Shown here in pieces: positions 49,523 through 59,393 of a DNA stretch of 64,000 bases. A model generated the notes under the pieces. It was not told the origin of the DNA. It saw only the letters and a program-made list of their open reading frames with translations, and made no database searches. The position numbers were made by a program, and so were the translations under genes. Origin of the DNA: Paratrimastix pyriformis (lineage: Eukaryota; Preaxostyla; Paratrimastigidae); contig JAPMOS010000026.1 in the NCBI GenBank assembly GCA_027972325.1, positions 412,501-476,500 on the forward strand, written 5' to 3'. Positions within the stretch are counted from its first letter, which is position 1, and each line of letters starts with the position of its first letter.

Positions 49523-50109
49523 CCAAAATTGGCGGAAAATGGCTACAGCATCGAGGAGTTACGAGCAGAGGATGATCGACCCTCGGGCAACGTTATCTGT
49601 TTCTTTGACATCGGTGCCGCAGGATCGACCCGTTCGTCGGGTGCGGGTTAAAAATTATTTCGAGTCAGAGGTTTGCCAGTGCTGGGCCAGGAGAGGAAGA
49701 GGGATGCCACCATTCCGTTTTCATTTTTTCCATCACCCGGGCAGACGCGGCGTCCCCGGACGGGCCGATGGCAGCGGGCGCAGATCTCCCGGAGGAAGGG
49801 ACGAAGTCCATGTTCGCCACGGGGAAAGCCCACCGTCCATACGTGTGTATTCGGGGCATGGATGGGATCCAACGGCGAGGGTCGCTCCCAAGACTCCTGC
49901 GTAGCCTTGCGCGAGGGGAGGATCCCAAGAGGCCAAAACCGCAACCGGAGCCCATGGGTGGGCATGGTGGCGAGGGAGGAGAGGCTGATGTGCCGACGCT
50001 CGTGCCTTGTGGGGGGCCGCTGACGCTGACTGCCATAACAGGGGCCTGCCGCGCTGTCACGCCCCATGTCGCCCCTGATCGCGTTCTTCTTCCGAGTCTT
50101 CTTCTTCTT

Positions 50110-50265
50110 CTTCCGGGGTGGCAGGGGAAGGGGAGGGGAAGGGGAGGGGAAGGGGAGGGGAAGGGAGGAGGAGGAGGAGGAGGGACGAGGAGGGACGAGG
50201 AGGGACGAGGAGGGGAGGAGGGAGGGAGGAGGAGGGAGGAGGAGGGAGGGAGGAGGAGGCTGCAC
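50110..50265. repeat. GGGGAAGGGGAGG / GGAGGA purine tract
   Basis: Tandem GGGGAGGGGAA units are followed by GGAGGGACGA and GGAGGA units. The plus strand is all purine over long stretches. Confidence 0.9.
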
Positions 50266-50495
50266 CTGCCCGGTAATTTCGGTTGCCGGGTTGGGTTTGA
50301 AGGGAAAAAGAGGAGGGAGGAGGGCAAAGAATCCGCGAACGGATGATTTCGTTGTTCCAAAAAACAGAGGGTGATCCCCTTCCCCCCGGTTCGCGGGGAG
50401 GGCACAAGAAAAGAGGGTTAGGGTTAACAGGGCATCCCAAGGTCGGACGAGAGTGTACAAGAGGAGGTGATGCCAGTCTGTTTGACGAGGCCGCT

Positions 50496-50690
50496 TCATT
50501 CTTCGTGTTTGAGAAGTTCCAGTTCATCTTGTGGTTTTGGTTCGGAAACTCCATCGACGCTGGCGCATCCAAAACGCTCCATTCGACGAATCTCATTGAG
50601 ATCTTTCAGATGCTTATAAGGGACGCGCCTGGTGGCTTTGTCGAAGAGAACAGTATCATTCTTTTGTGCTGGTTTCACCCACCCGGTGAC
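50496..50690 (-). CDS. Possible terminal exon of a small unrecognised gene
   Basis: After an acceptor-like GGAGTGCAG the minus strand reads TGWVKPAQKNDTVLFDKATR and continues with ordinary mixed residues to a TGA at 50496. Composition is less GC-biased than the surroundings. VLFDKAT is reminiscent of ribosomal protein eS25, but the rest does not fit well, so I do not assign it. Upstream exons were not identified. Confidence 0.33.
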   Translation of the reverse strand, partial: VTGWVKPAQKNDTVLFDKATRRVPYKHLKDLNEIRRMERFGCASVDGVSEPKPQDELELLKHEE

Positions 50691-51389
50691 TGCACTCCAG
50701 AGGCAACCCATACCGGCGACGGGCGTCCCCGGGGTTCTTCACGCCAGTCAGTCTCCCGCATTCGTCTGCCGAGCGACCCGGCGAGGGGGGGAGGGGAGTG
50801 GGTGCATTGTTTTCAATGTCCTCATCCTTCTCCGGTCTGAACGCGCTTTATCCCTTCGAACTCCTGCTCCGACCTTCTCCTGCTCCGACCTCATGGGACG
50901 GCGGTCTCTTGCTCGGTAATGGCAAACCAAAGCCAGTTGAAAGCGGGTCAATTTCGGGGTGCTGTGTTTGGAGGGAAGAAGCCGAAGACAAGATGACCCG
51001 GGGAAGGGAGACTGTGCAGAGACAAAGGACACGCGGCAAGAGGGGGCGAGAGGCAAGAAGAGGACAAGACGGGGCAGCGAGGCCCACGGTCACCCCCTGC
51101 GAAAAAAATGGTGATTTGAGCAAATGGGGGGAGCAGGCAAGAAAGAGGGAAGGTCTCGCACGGGGGCGGGAGAAGGCAGAAAGAAACCGGAGAACACGCA
51201 CGCACACAGGAAAAAAGAGGGATGGAGAGAAAGCGGGGGAGATCGGCCGTTAAAAAGAAGGCGGAGGGGAAGAGAAGAGGCAGCCGCAGCACGGAGCCCA
51301 AACCCCCGCGTGTGCGCCGCGGGGGGGAGGGAGCACCGCGCAACGCTGTACCCAAAACCATGCCGAACCCACTCGCAAGGGGGGGCCCT

Positions 51390-52783
51390 TCAAAGGCCGC
51401 CATAGAGGGGCTTGCCCGCCTCGACGGTCGGCTCCATGCTCTGGTTGCTGTCGGGCCTGTTGGCGTCGCGGAGCTCCTGCCCCACGGGCTGCACCTCGGT
51501 CGACGAGCGCCGGCCGGCGTCGTTCTTCAGGCAGCAGTAGATGAACGAGGCGAGGACCATGTACAGCACGAAGCCGCCCACCCACAGCGAACCGGCGGCG
51601 ACTGGGAGAAGGAAGGATGAGGTCGACCTGGGTGGAGAAGGACGACAGACCCATGTTGAAGTTGCCCGTGACGTAGGAGATCACACCGTCGATGGTGGTC
51701 GAGTTGTAAAAGTCAGCGCACCGCTGGGCGTTCCTGTGGATGCCGCGGGTGGTCGGGTGAGGGGGAAGAAACAGCGAATGCCACAGACTCAACGGTGGTG
51801 TTGGTGCAGAAGTCCTGGATCTCGGCAACGACGGCGGTTTGCCAGAAGAAGATGATAATGGCCAAGGCAATCACGGCTGCACCGAGAAGAGTCATCACAA
51901 TGCCCCAAGTGCATGCGCAGCCGCGGCTGAAAACAGGGAAGAAAGACAATGTGCGGTGGGAAAAAGAGGGGGCCCGGACCTCTGGCAGCACATGTTCAGA
52001 AGGCCCCAAAGAGCAAGAACGGCGCAAACACCGCCAACAATACCAATCGCCAGCGAAAGATAGGCAGAGATCGAAGTGGGAAGCAGAGCGGCGACATAAG
52101 TGTAGATGCCTATGGCCGGGATGAGAAACGATGGAAACAAGACTGCCGAGCGGACCCAGAGCGATCACACCACCACCAGCAAGGAAAAGAGCAATGCTGC
52201 CAACGGAGAGAGTGAACCGCCAAATCCCACGGCCCAGGATGATGGCAGTGAGGATGATGCCAACAATGAGCAGCCCACCAGTACCAATCGAGAAACCGCC
52301 GAGGATCTTGAGATTGTTGGTGATGAAAGTGATAACATCATCGGCAGTGAGGGCAGGAGTGTCGGGGAAGAGTTGCTGGAAAGCGGCAACCCAGTAGTCG
52401 ACATTGGCCATGATAATGCCTGACACCTTATCCCAGCTGATGAAGCAAATGGTCCCCACACCACCAAGAGCAACCATAAGAATCATCAGGAAAAGGAAGT
52501 ACTACAGGGAAGTCAAAATTCGGAAAACAGGAATGCGGGGGGATTGACGAACGATGTAGAGAGGATACTTCTTGTTTGGGTGCTTTTCGTCATAGCCAGC
52601 ACCGAAGAAGGAAAGGATAGCCATAATCCCAAGAATGCCGGCAGCAATCGCAATAGTCAGAGACATCCAAGCCATGACGGCCCAAAACCGGATGGTCACG
52701 TAAATGGCATATGCGCAAACACCCCAACCAAGGATGAAGAAGAGGACGTTGATCAGGATCAGAGAAACGCTCAGGCAAGTCAT
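51390..52783 (-). CDS. Tetraspanin-like membrane protein with about eight membrane segments
   Basis: The protein is multi-exon. From the ATG at 52783 (CLSVSLILINVLFFILGWGV) the order is two membrane segments, a short charged loop (GYDEKHPNKKYP), a third segment (FLFLMILMVALGGVGTICF), then an extracytoplasmic loop (VDYWVAAFQQLFPD). A fourth segment follows (GLLIVGIILTAIILGRGIW). A second set then has AYLSLAIGIVGGVCAVLALW, IVMTLLGAAVIALAIIIFFW, a loop with DFCTNTT and QRCADFYNSTT, and the last segment GGFVLYMVLASFIYCCLKND before a short polar tail. The layout looks like two tetraspanin-type halves in tandem. No CCG motif was found, so the family call is tentative. The stop is at 51390. Confidence 0.75.
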
Positions 52784-52960
52784 GGCAGGGAAAAAGCCCA
52801 AACCGCTGTGGAGTAAGCCCGGGATTACCCAATTCACTCGCATTTTGAATTGTTGGCATCCGAGAACAGGGAAGACGGACGAGGTTGCCGAAACAGGCGG
52901 CAAGGTTTTCCCTAGCCCGGACAAATTTCAAGAATTGTTCTTACAAGTTCCGCAAAAAAC

Positions 52961-52981
52961 AGGGGGGGGGGGGGGGGGGGA
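52961..52981 (-). repeat. Homopolymer tract just past the Sec14-like stop codon
   Basis: A G run on the plus strand (C on the gene's strand) follows the TAA of the CRAL-TRIO gene. Long C runs on the sense strand are frequent in introns and gene ends in this window. Confidence 0.6.
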
Positions 52982-52998
52982 TTCAGAGAACTCTTCAC

Positions 52999-54294
52999 TT
53001 AACGGCAGCCGCTTTCAGCTCCTCATTGAATGCATCCAGCTCCGTCGGGCTCATATCGGGCGGGGCACAAACAGAGGAATCGTCGATCGCAACCTCACCG
53101 CCAGGGATACTCGTTGTGGACTCGGTCTCGGTTGGGACGGCTGGAGGGGGTGGAGAATTCTGAATGACGGAGAGCGCGGGGGCGTCCTGCGGCGGGTTGA
53201 TTCCGTAGAACTCGAGGATGCGTTCTGCGCCAGATCGAGATCAGCGAACCACAGTGAGCAAGCAGTGGGTGTGACTTTGCGACCGAAGGCGGGGATGGGG
53301 TGGTGTGGATGGTGGTGCAGGTCGGGGCGGGAGCGGGGCAGACCGAAAGTATCCCCCGGTTTTGGGTATGCCTTCAAAGTGCCTCCCAGATATTCAGGAA
53401 TGGCCTCCGGGAGGATTTGACTCGCAGAGGTGAAGAGGACCTACGGAGGAAAAAGGCGCGATGATTCAACACGACTTCAGTCCTCTGTCTGCCCGCCCGT
53501 GAGGGAAGTCTGCCCACCCGCCCCAAAGACATGACGCCGGGTTCGCGGACCTTGGCTTGCGTGTTGGGATGGAGGAAGGGCCGCACGAGGGCATACATCC
53601 CCCGGAAGAAAATGGGCGCGTTAACGATGTAGGCCTAGGAGGGGGAAAGCCGGGAACGTCGACCGAGAGATCAAGAAACCGAAAAAGCGAAACAAAAGAC
53701 CTGCTCGAGACGCTCTGGGTAGTAGTTCTGAAGGATGTGCGCAGCCTGGGGGCCGGAAGCGAGCGTTGAGGGTCGGCAAGGCTAAGGGGGTGCAGACATT
53801 CTTGATGAACGGAAGAGAGAAATTTTGGTAGCCCATCCCGGCCAAGTTTATGACAACAATCCAGCGATCTTTACCCAGATGAGCCGCGCGAGCGGCGATT
53901 CGCTCGAAGATCCAGGTCACATATTGAACGGCGATGTGTGGTGGGCAAGCAGCAGGGAAATATCGCGCAGGGTTCACGATCGCAACAGGGAATCCGCGAA
54001 TCGTTCCACCAAAAAGTGCCTGACAAGAGAGTACCGAGATGCTGGCGAAGGGGTCAACTCTTGGAGGGTGGAGGAAACGGACCGCACAGTCGTTGGATCG
54101 ATCGAATTTGGTTTTGTTTCTTCGCGCCATTTCAAATATTCCTGCAGCATGTGGACCGTGGCCGCGATGTCGCAATTGCGCGCCCGTAGGAAACGGCATA
54201 ACATCGCATCGTCATCGGCAGGACTGAGCCCGGGGATTTGTTTCCGAACGATTTGGCAGAGCTGGTCCATGGTCGGAAGGGAGTCCTCCTCCAT
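52999..54294 (-). CDS. CRAL-TRIO (Sec14-like) lipid-binding protein
   Basis: Sec14-like proteins bind and exchange phosphoinositides or other lipids in the cytosol. From the ATG at 54294 (MEEDSLPTMDQLCQIV) the N-terminal helical domain has DDDAMLCRFLRARNCDIAAT and YLKWREETKP. The lipid-binding fold follows in separate exons: GGTIRGFPVAIVNPARYF and IAVQYVTWIFERIAARAAHL (near 53900), DRWIVVINLAGMGYQNF (near 53840), AAHILQNYYPERLEQ (near 53720) and AYIVNAPIFFRGMYALVRPF (near 53620). The fold closes with LPEAIPEYLGGTLK (near 53400). The final exon is RILEFYGINPPQDAPAL, a Pro/Thr/Ser linker and NEELKAAAVK. It is divergent from the receptor-phosphatase gene, with about 90 bases between start codons. 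Confidence 0.87.
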
Positions 54295-54383
54295 TTTTTT
54301 TTTTGGTGCGTCAAACCGGCGGGTGCTGCTATTACGACCAGGGGTCGGATCTGCTGCTCGCAATTTCAAAGTATTTCTTCGCG
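54295..54383. promoter_or_regulatory. Short divergent intergenic region, probable bidirectional promoter
   Basis: Only 89 bases separate the ATG of the Sec14-like gene (minus) from the ATG of the receptor-phosphatase gene (plus). No TATA box is visible. The arrangement suggests a shared promoter for two phosphoinositide-related genes. Confidence 0.5.
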
Positions 54384-57300
54384 ATGCCAACGGCCTCGAC
54401 GCTGCTAACCCTGGTTTCAGCGTCCTTGTCCTGTTTGGGGACGTTAACCGTTGTGTTGATCTATTTACTACGCCTACGGAAAAAAATCAACTCGTTTCAG
54501 TTGCGCCTCATCTTTTATCTTTGTTGTTCCGACTTTTTCGCCTCAATATCGCACTTCGCCCCCTCGTCGGCCTTTTGTCTTCCCTCTGCCCTCTTCCAGC
54601 AACAATTTTTTGTCTCGTCCTTCTGTCCGTTCCCTTTCGGCGACCACATTTTACACCGCCTTCTTCATTCCAGGCTGGATCCTGATTCTTTGTGTCAATC
54701 AGTTTCTCTTGGTGTGCTTCAACAAACGGAACACACAGAAATACGAGCTCTTCTACCACCTCTTTGCTTGGGGCTTTCCTTTCACGACCGTCATGGTTCT
54801 CATTGCCTTTGGGGCCTTTGGCCCTCTGGATGAGACGCCTTGGTCTGCCCCTCCCCTCTCTTTCTTGCTCTCCTCGCGCACTCATGGGCCAGCCACCCCG
54901 CCCCCTCCCCGTCGCGCGAGTCTCTCCTTGCATCGTCAAGAACGACCAGTCACCCCTGCCACACCCTCACGCAGGTGCTGGATCACCCCGGACTTCACCC
55001 TGTTCCGGTGGCTGTTCTTCTACGGGCCCCTGATTGCCATCCTGTTGACCGTGCTCGCCCTCTACCTCTGCATCGTCGTCAAGCTGCGCCGCTCGCTGCA
55101 CGATGCCCGCAACGAGGCCCTCACGGCCCAGCTGATGTTCTCCGTGTATCTGGTCGTCTTCGTGGCCCTCCGCACGCCCAGCGTCGCGCGGCGGTCCGTA
55201 TTTTCTGTGGGTCGGAGCGGTGGCGGGCCGCTCGCGAGGCCCTGTGTCGGCGAGTAGGGCGGGGCAATCTGCACCGGCTGCCGTGCCGGCCCCCCTCACC
55301 GCTTGGTCCCCCTTGTGTTCCCTGGGCTTCTGATGGTAGGCTGCTTCAACTCACAACGGAGGTCGACCCGAACGGGTTCCTGGCCCTGCTGCACAGTCTC
55401 TGCTCGCCCCTCACCGGCTTCGCCAACGGTCCGCCGCCCGTCCGCCAAACAAGCACGGTCTCCTTCCGCTTTCTTTGCTCACACAAATTTCCCACTCTGC
55501 ACCCCCCGCCGCACCCCCCCAGCTGTCCTCTTCTTCCTGAATCAGCAAGTGGCCCGCGTTCTGCGGCACGCCTCCTACGGCTTTTGCACGCGCCACTGCC
55601 CCCGCTGCGCCCGCCGCGCCACGGCCACGCGGCCCCTCCTGCAGCCACGCAGCAGGCGCTCACTGGCCCAGGCCCTGAGCCAGACCTGCTGCTATTGCTG
55701 CTGCTTCCCGCCCGACATGTCCGAGGCCGCCGCCGCGGCGGGGGCGCGTCCCGACGAACGGATCGAGTGGGAGGCCCTCCTCGAGCGCGATGAAGACGTC
55801 TGCACGACGGAGGGGGTGCCTCACTTCCATTCCGCTCCTCAGAGGCCACAGCAGACAGTAGTCACAAGGGGCTGGCCCCTCATCCCCACCTTCTTTTTCG
55901 TTCCTCAACCCTTCACATCCACTCTTCATCGGCCACACAACAGACAGTTTTCCCTGGGCCTGACATCTCGTTCACACCTTCTTTTTCGTTCCTCCACCCT
56001 TCCTTCCCATCCGCTTGCTCCCCGCATAACAGCAGGAGCACCTTCCCCTCCTCGACGACTCGGTCAACGGGCCCGCTTCCCGCCTGATGCCCTCGACCCC
56101 CGCCACCCCCGCCGTCTCGCGGCCCTTCGAAACGGCCCTGCTCTGCCCGCCCAGCGCCAGCCTGTCCTCGAGCGAGTGGGCCGCCCTGCCCCACACCACC
56201 GCCTGCGCCCCCGGCCGCCCGGGTGCACTGCGGGTCTGGACGGGCACGTGGAACATGGCCAAGACCAGGCCCGGCCTGGGGATGGAGGACTGGCTCCGGC
56301 CCGCCATCGAGACCGACGCCGATGTGGTCGCGGTGGCGCTGCAGGTCTGGGGGAGGGCCGAGGCGTGTCATTGATGGGCCCGTTTTTTCTTGCCCTGAGA
56401 GGGACGAGAGGCGCACATCCGCTCTGGCCCTTCTGCCTCCACAGGGCACACCAGCACCTTCTCACGCACATCCGCGCTCGTCTTCTCTGCGCAGGAAGCC
56501 CCCAAGGCCGACGTGCCCCTGGGGGAGCTCATCGACCGCGCCCTCGCCCCCGGTCCGTGGGCGGCCTGCCCCTCCGACTCGTGGGCCTGGCCGCGCCTCT
56601 ACTTCCCCACCGCCCCCCTCATCAATCCCCTTCATCCCCTCATCTATACCTCTCTCATCCACCCGCCTCCACCCCCTCAGCCATCCCCTGCCTCCATCCC
56701 TTCATCCATCCCTTCATCCATCCCTTCATCCATCCCTTCATCCATCCCTCATCCATCCCTCATCCACCCCCTCCCACCTTTCAGATTACCTGCGCTTGGC
56801 CCAGCCTAATGTCTGGGAGATCCATCTCTTCGTTTACATCCACCGGCGCTGCCTCGCCGGCCCCACGGCCGACGCGCCCGGGCTGCCCGAGGGTCCGAGC
56901 GGGTTCCTGGCGGCCCTGGGCGCCCTGAGCGAGCTGAGGGTGGGCACCGAGCATGCCGGGTTCGGCCGCATCCTGGGCAATAAGGTCCGACCCCACACCA
57001 CCCACCTTTGCCACCCACCCCACCCCACCCTCCCCACCCCACCCACCCCCGCCGGCCACTGCGCAGGCTTTCCCATGTTCTTTGAATCACCCGTTTTCGT
57101 CGCGCGTCTCCATTCTCCTTCTCGTCCCCGTTGGCGACTGGGCTTCCAGGGCGCGGCGGCGGTGGGTTTCCGGCTGGCGGGGACCTCGCTGCTCTTCCTG
57201 AGCGCCCACCTACCGCCCTTCCCGAAGAACTTCTCCAAGCGCAACGCGACTGTGGCCCAGATCTTCGGGGGCCTCTCCACGGGCATGCAGCCGGTTTCGC

Positions 57301-59062
57301 TTCAGCCCTGGGCCAAGGAGGCACCGTCCCCTGCGGCCGGGGCTGAGGCCGGGGGACCATTGGTGAGACGAGTGGCCGGGGTCCGCCTCCCTCGCCCCCA
57401 TTCCTCGCCAGACGGCAGACCCACACACCAGACAGGCGGCCCGAAACACACCCCTTTCTCCCCTCCTTACGCCCTTTCACCTCTCCCCTGCTGCAGGCCA
57501 TCCCGAACGAGGCCGTGGAGATTGCCCACCAGTACGACCACGTCTTCCTGCTGGGCGATCTGAACTACTCCATCGACCTGCCCCGGCCCACCATCTTGCA
57601 GTCCGTGCAGCACTGGAAAGCCGCAGGTCCGCTCCCTTCGGTTGGCGCGCCATTCGGCAAATGTCGCCGGCTCTCTTCGTTGTTTGACTCATTTCCGCGC
57701 CCTTGCCCTCACGCCCTTGTCCCCTCGCCCTTGTCCCCTTTCTCGTGGTTCTCTTTTGTATCGATTTCTGGCCACACGTTTTCTCCGCCTTTACCATTTT
57801 CCTTCGGCCACCCTCTCCGTGGCAATCTCCTTTCTCCCGCCAGCCGGCCAGCACGATCTGAGCGTCCTGCTGGAGAAGGACCAGCTCCGCCAGGGCAGCC
57901 GCCAGCTGGGCTTGCTGGCCGAGTTCCACGAGGACGCCGAGCGCCTCTTCCCGCCCACCTACAAGCTGGCGGTGCCCCGGTCGGAGGGCGACCCGTGGAA
58001 GTACAACCCCAAGCGGGTCCCCGCTTATACAGACAGGTCCGACTTGGGCTGACGGTGAGCCTCTGCGCCGCGTTTGTGTGCGCAGGGCGGGCGTGTTGCT
58101 TCGCAGGGACGGTAAGGCTTTTTTTGAGTGTTGTTCCCCCCTGGCTTCCTCCTCCCCGCAGAATCCTTTGGCGGACCGCCGACTCGGTCTGGTCGCCTAT
58201 CCGCCCCCTGGGGGGCCTGACCGCCTGCCCGGCCTATCTCTCGAGCGACCACGTCCCCCTGCGGCAGATCTTCCAGGTCGGTCCCCGAAATCCCCGCTTT
58301 TCGGGGTCTTCGCCTGCTGACACGGCAAATCTCATGCCATGGGCTCACCGCTTCCATGCCTCCCAGATCGCACACAGTCGGATCCCCGCCCCGAGTCCGC
58401 TCAGCCCCGAGCAGGCCGAAGCCTTGTCCGCCCACATTCGGCGGCAGGGCGGCTTCACGGTGGTGGTGCAGTTCCAGGACGTCTCCGTCCCCAAGCTCGA
58501 GGCGCTCTCCCCGGACGGCAGCGCCGATCCCTTCCTCAAGGTCCGCGCGGGTTATAACCCTCCCTCCCCTTCCCCCACTCCCACGCCCACCGACCCAGCC
58601 GCCAATCTTCTTGGATTTCAATTGCATTCTGCCTCCCGTTCCCCCCGAGCGCAGATTGTCTCGTTCCCCTCTGGGGATTCCCTGACGGCCCCCGCCCAGC
58701 GGATGACCCTGAGCCCCTCCTGGTCGAGCCCGGCACTGGCCGCCCTACGGTTCCCCTTCGCCCTGCCCGCGGGCCGCCCCCCCGGCGGCGCCCCGACCGA
58801 GGTTCTGCTGGCCCAGGCCTTCGCCCAGATCCGGCTGGTGCTGGTGGTGGGCGACATGGGGCTGGTCGACGAGGACGGCACCATGGGCCAGGCCGCCATC
58901 GCCCTGGCCGGGGTGCGCAGCTGGGGCTTCCGCCCAGGGGGGGTCGAGACACCCCTGCCCGGCTTCAAGCCGCCCGTCCAGCTGCGCTTCGTGGAGATGC
59001 TCACCCGGCTGGGCAGCCGGACGGGCGTCGTCGAGGGCACCTTCGCCGTCTTTGTCGAATGA
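54384..59062 (+). CDS. Class E GPCR fused to inositol polyphosphate 5-phosphatase and C2 domain
   Basis: The N-terminal part is a seven-helix receptor of the cAMP-receptor-like class: LVSASLSCLGTLTVVLIYLL, then LRLIFYLCCSDFFASISHF, FIPGWILILCVNQFLLVCF, FYHLFAWGFPFTTVMVLIAF, LFRWLFFYGPLIAILLTVLA, LTAQLMFSVYLVVFVALR, and DPNGFLALLHSLCSPLTGF then FFLNQ. A Cys/Arg tail follows. Exons: 54384-54565, 54600-54842, 54975-55193, 55340-55428, 55523-55797, 56036-56343, 56495 onward, 56785-56984, 57150-57362, 57497 onward, 58161-58276, 58368 onward, and to 59062. The phase-0 joint at 55797/56036 links the receptor tail to the phosphatase without a stop. The phosphatase has VWTGTWNMAKT, LGNKGAAAVGF (spliced), FLSAHLPPF, LLGDLNYSID, FPPTYKL, VPAYTDRILW (spliced) and SSDHVPL, so its catalytic motifs are intact. 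The C-terminal C2-like domain has GSADPFLKV, LSPSWSS and LVLVVGDMGLVDEDG. Confidence 0.88.
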
Positions 59063-59393
59063 GCGCGACCCTTCCCTTCCCTTCCCTACCTCCCTCCCTC
59101 CTCCTCCTCCTCCCCTCCCCCTCCCCTCCCTTCCGCCTTTTTCCTCTGCCTCCCTTCCCGCCTTCCCTCCTTGCCTGGCCCTTCCATCGGAGTTCGCCCC
59201 GCCCCTCTCCCTCGTCGAAATCAGAGTTCGTCCCTCCTTCCTCTTAAATCGGAGCGAGGGAGAGAGGGGAGAGGGAGTGGGAGTGGGGATGGCGGGGAGA
59301 TGGAGAAGGAGAGGAGGGGAGGGACCAGCCGCTCCTGGGGAAGGGGAGCAAGCGATGAGGGCGGACTCCCCCCCCCCCCGGGGAGCGCACGCA

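Larger units (their letters stand above)
49523..51389. other. Segment without a confident gene
   Basis: The segment holds a GGGGAAGGGGAGG/GGAGGA purine tract (50110-50265), a telomere-like GGGTTAGGGTTA (50409-50422), one exon-like minus-strand fragment (listed separately) and purine-rich sequence to 51350. I see no recognisable domain. Confidence 0.55.

Noticed and set aside
50409-50422. GGGTTAGGGTTA as a telomere or interstitial telomere
   Set aside because: Only two TTAGGG units are present, with no extended array; chance or a minor remnant.
50496-50690. Ribosomal protein eS25
   Set aside because: Only VLFDKAT and a loose downstream pattern match. The C-terminal part and length do not fit.
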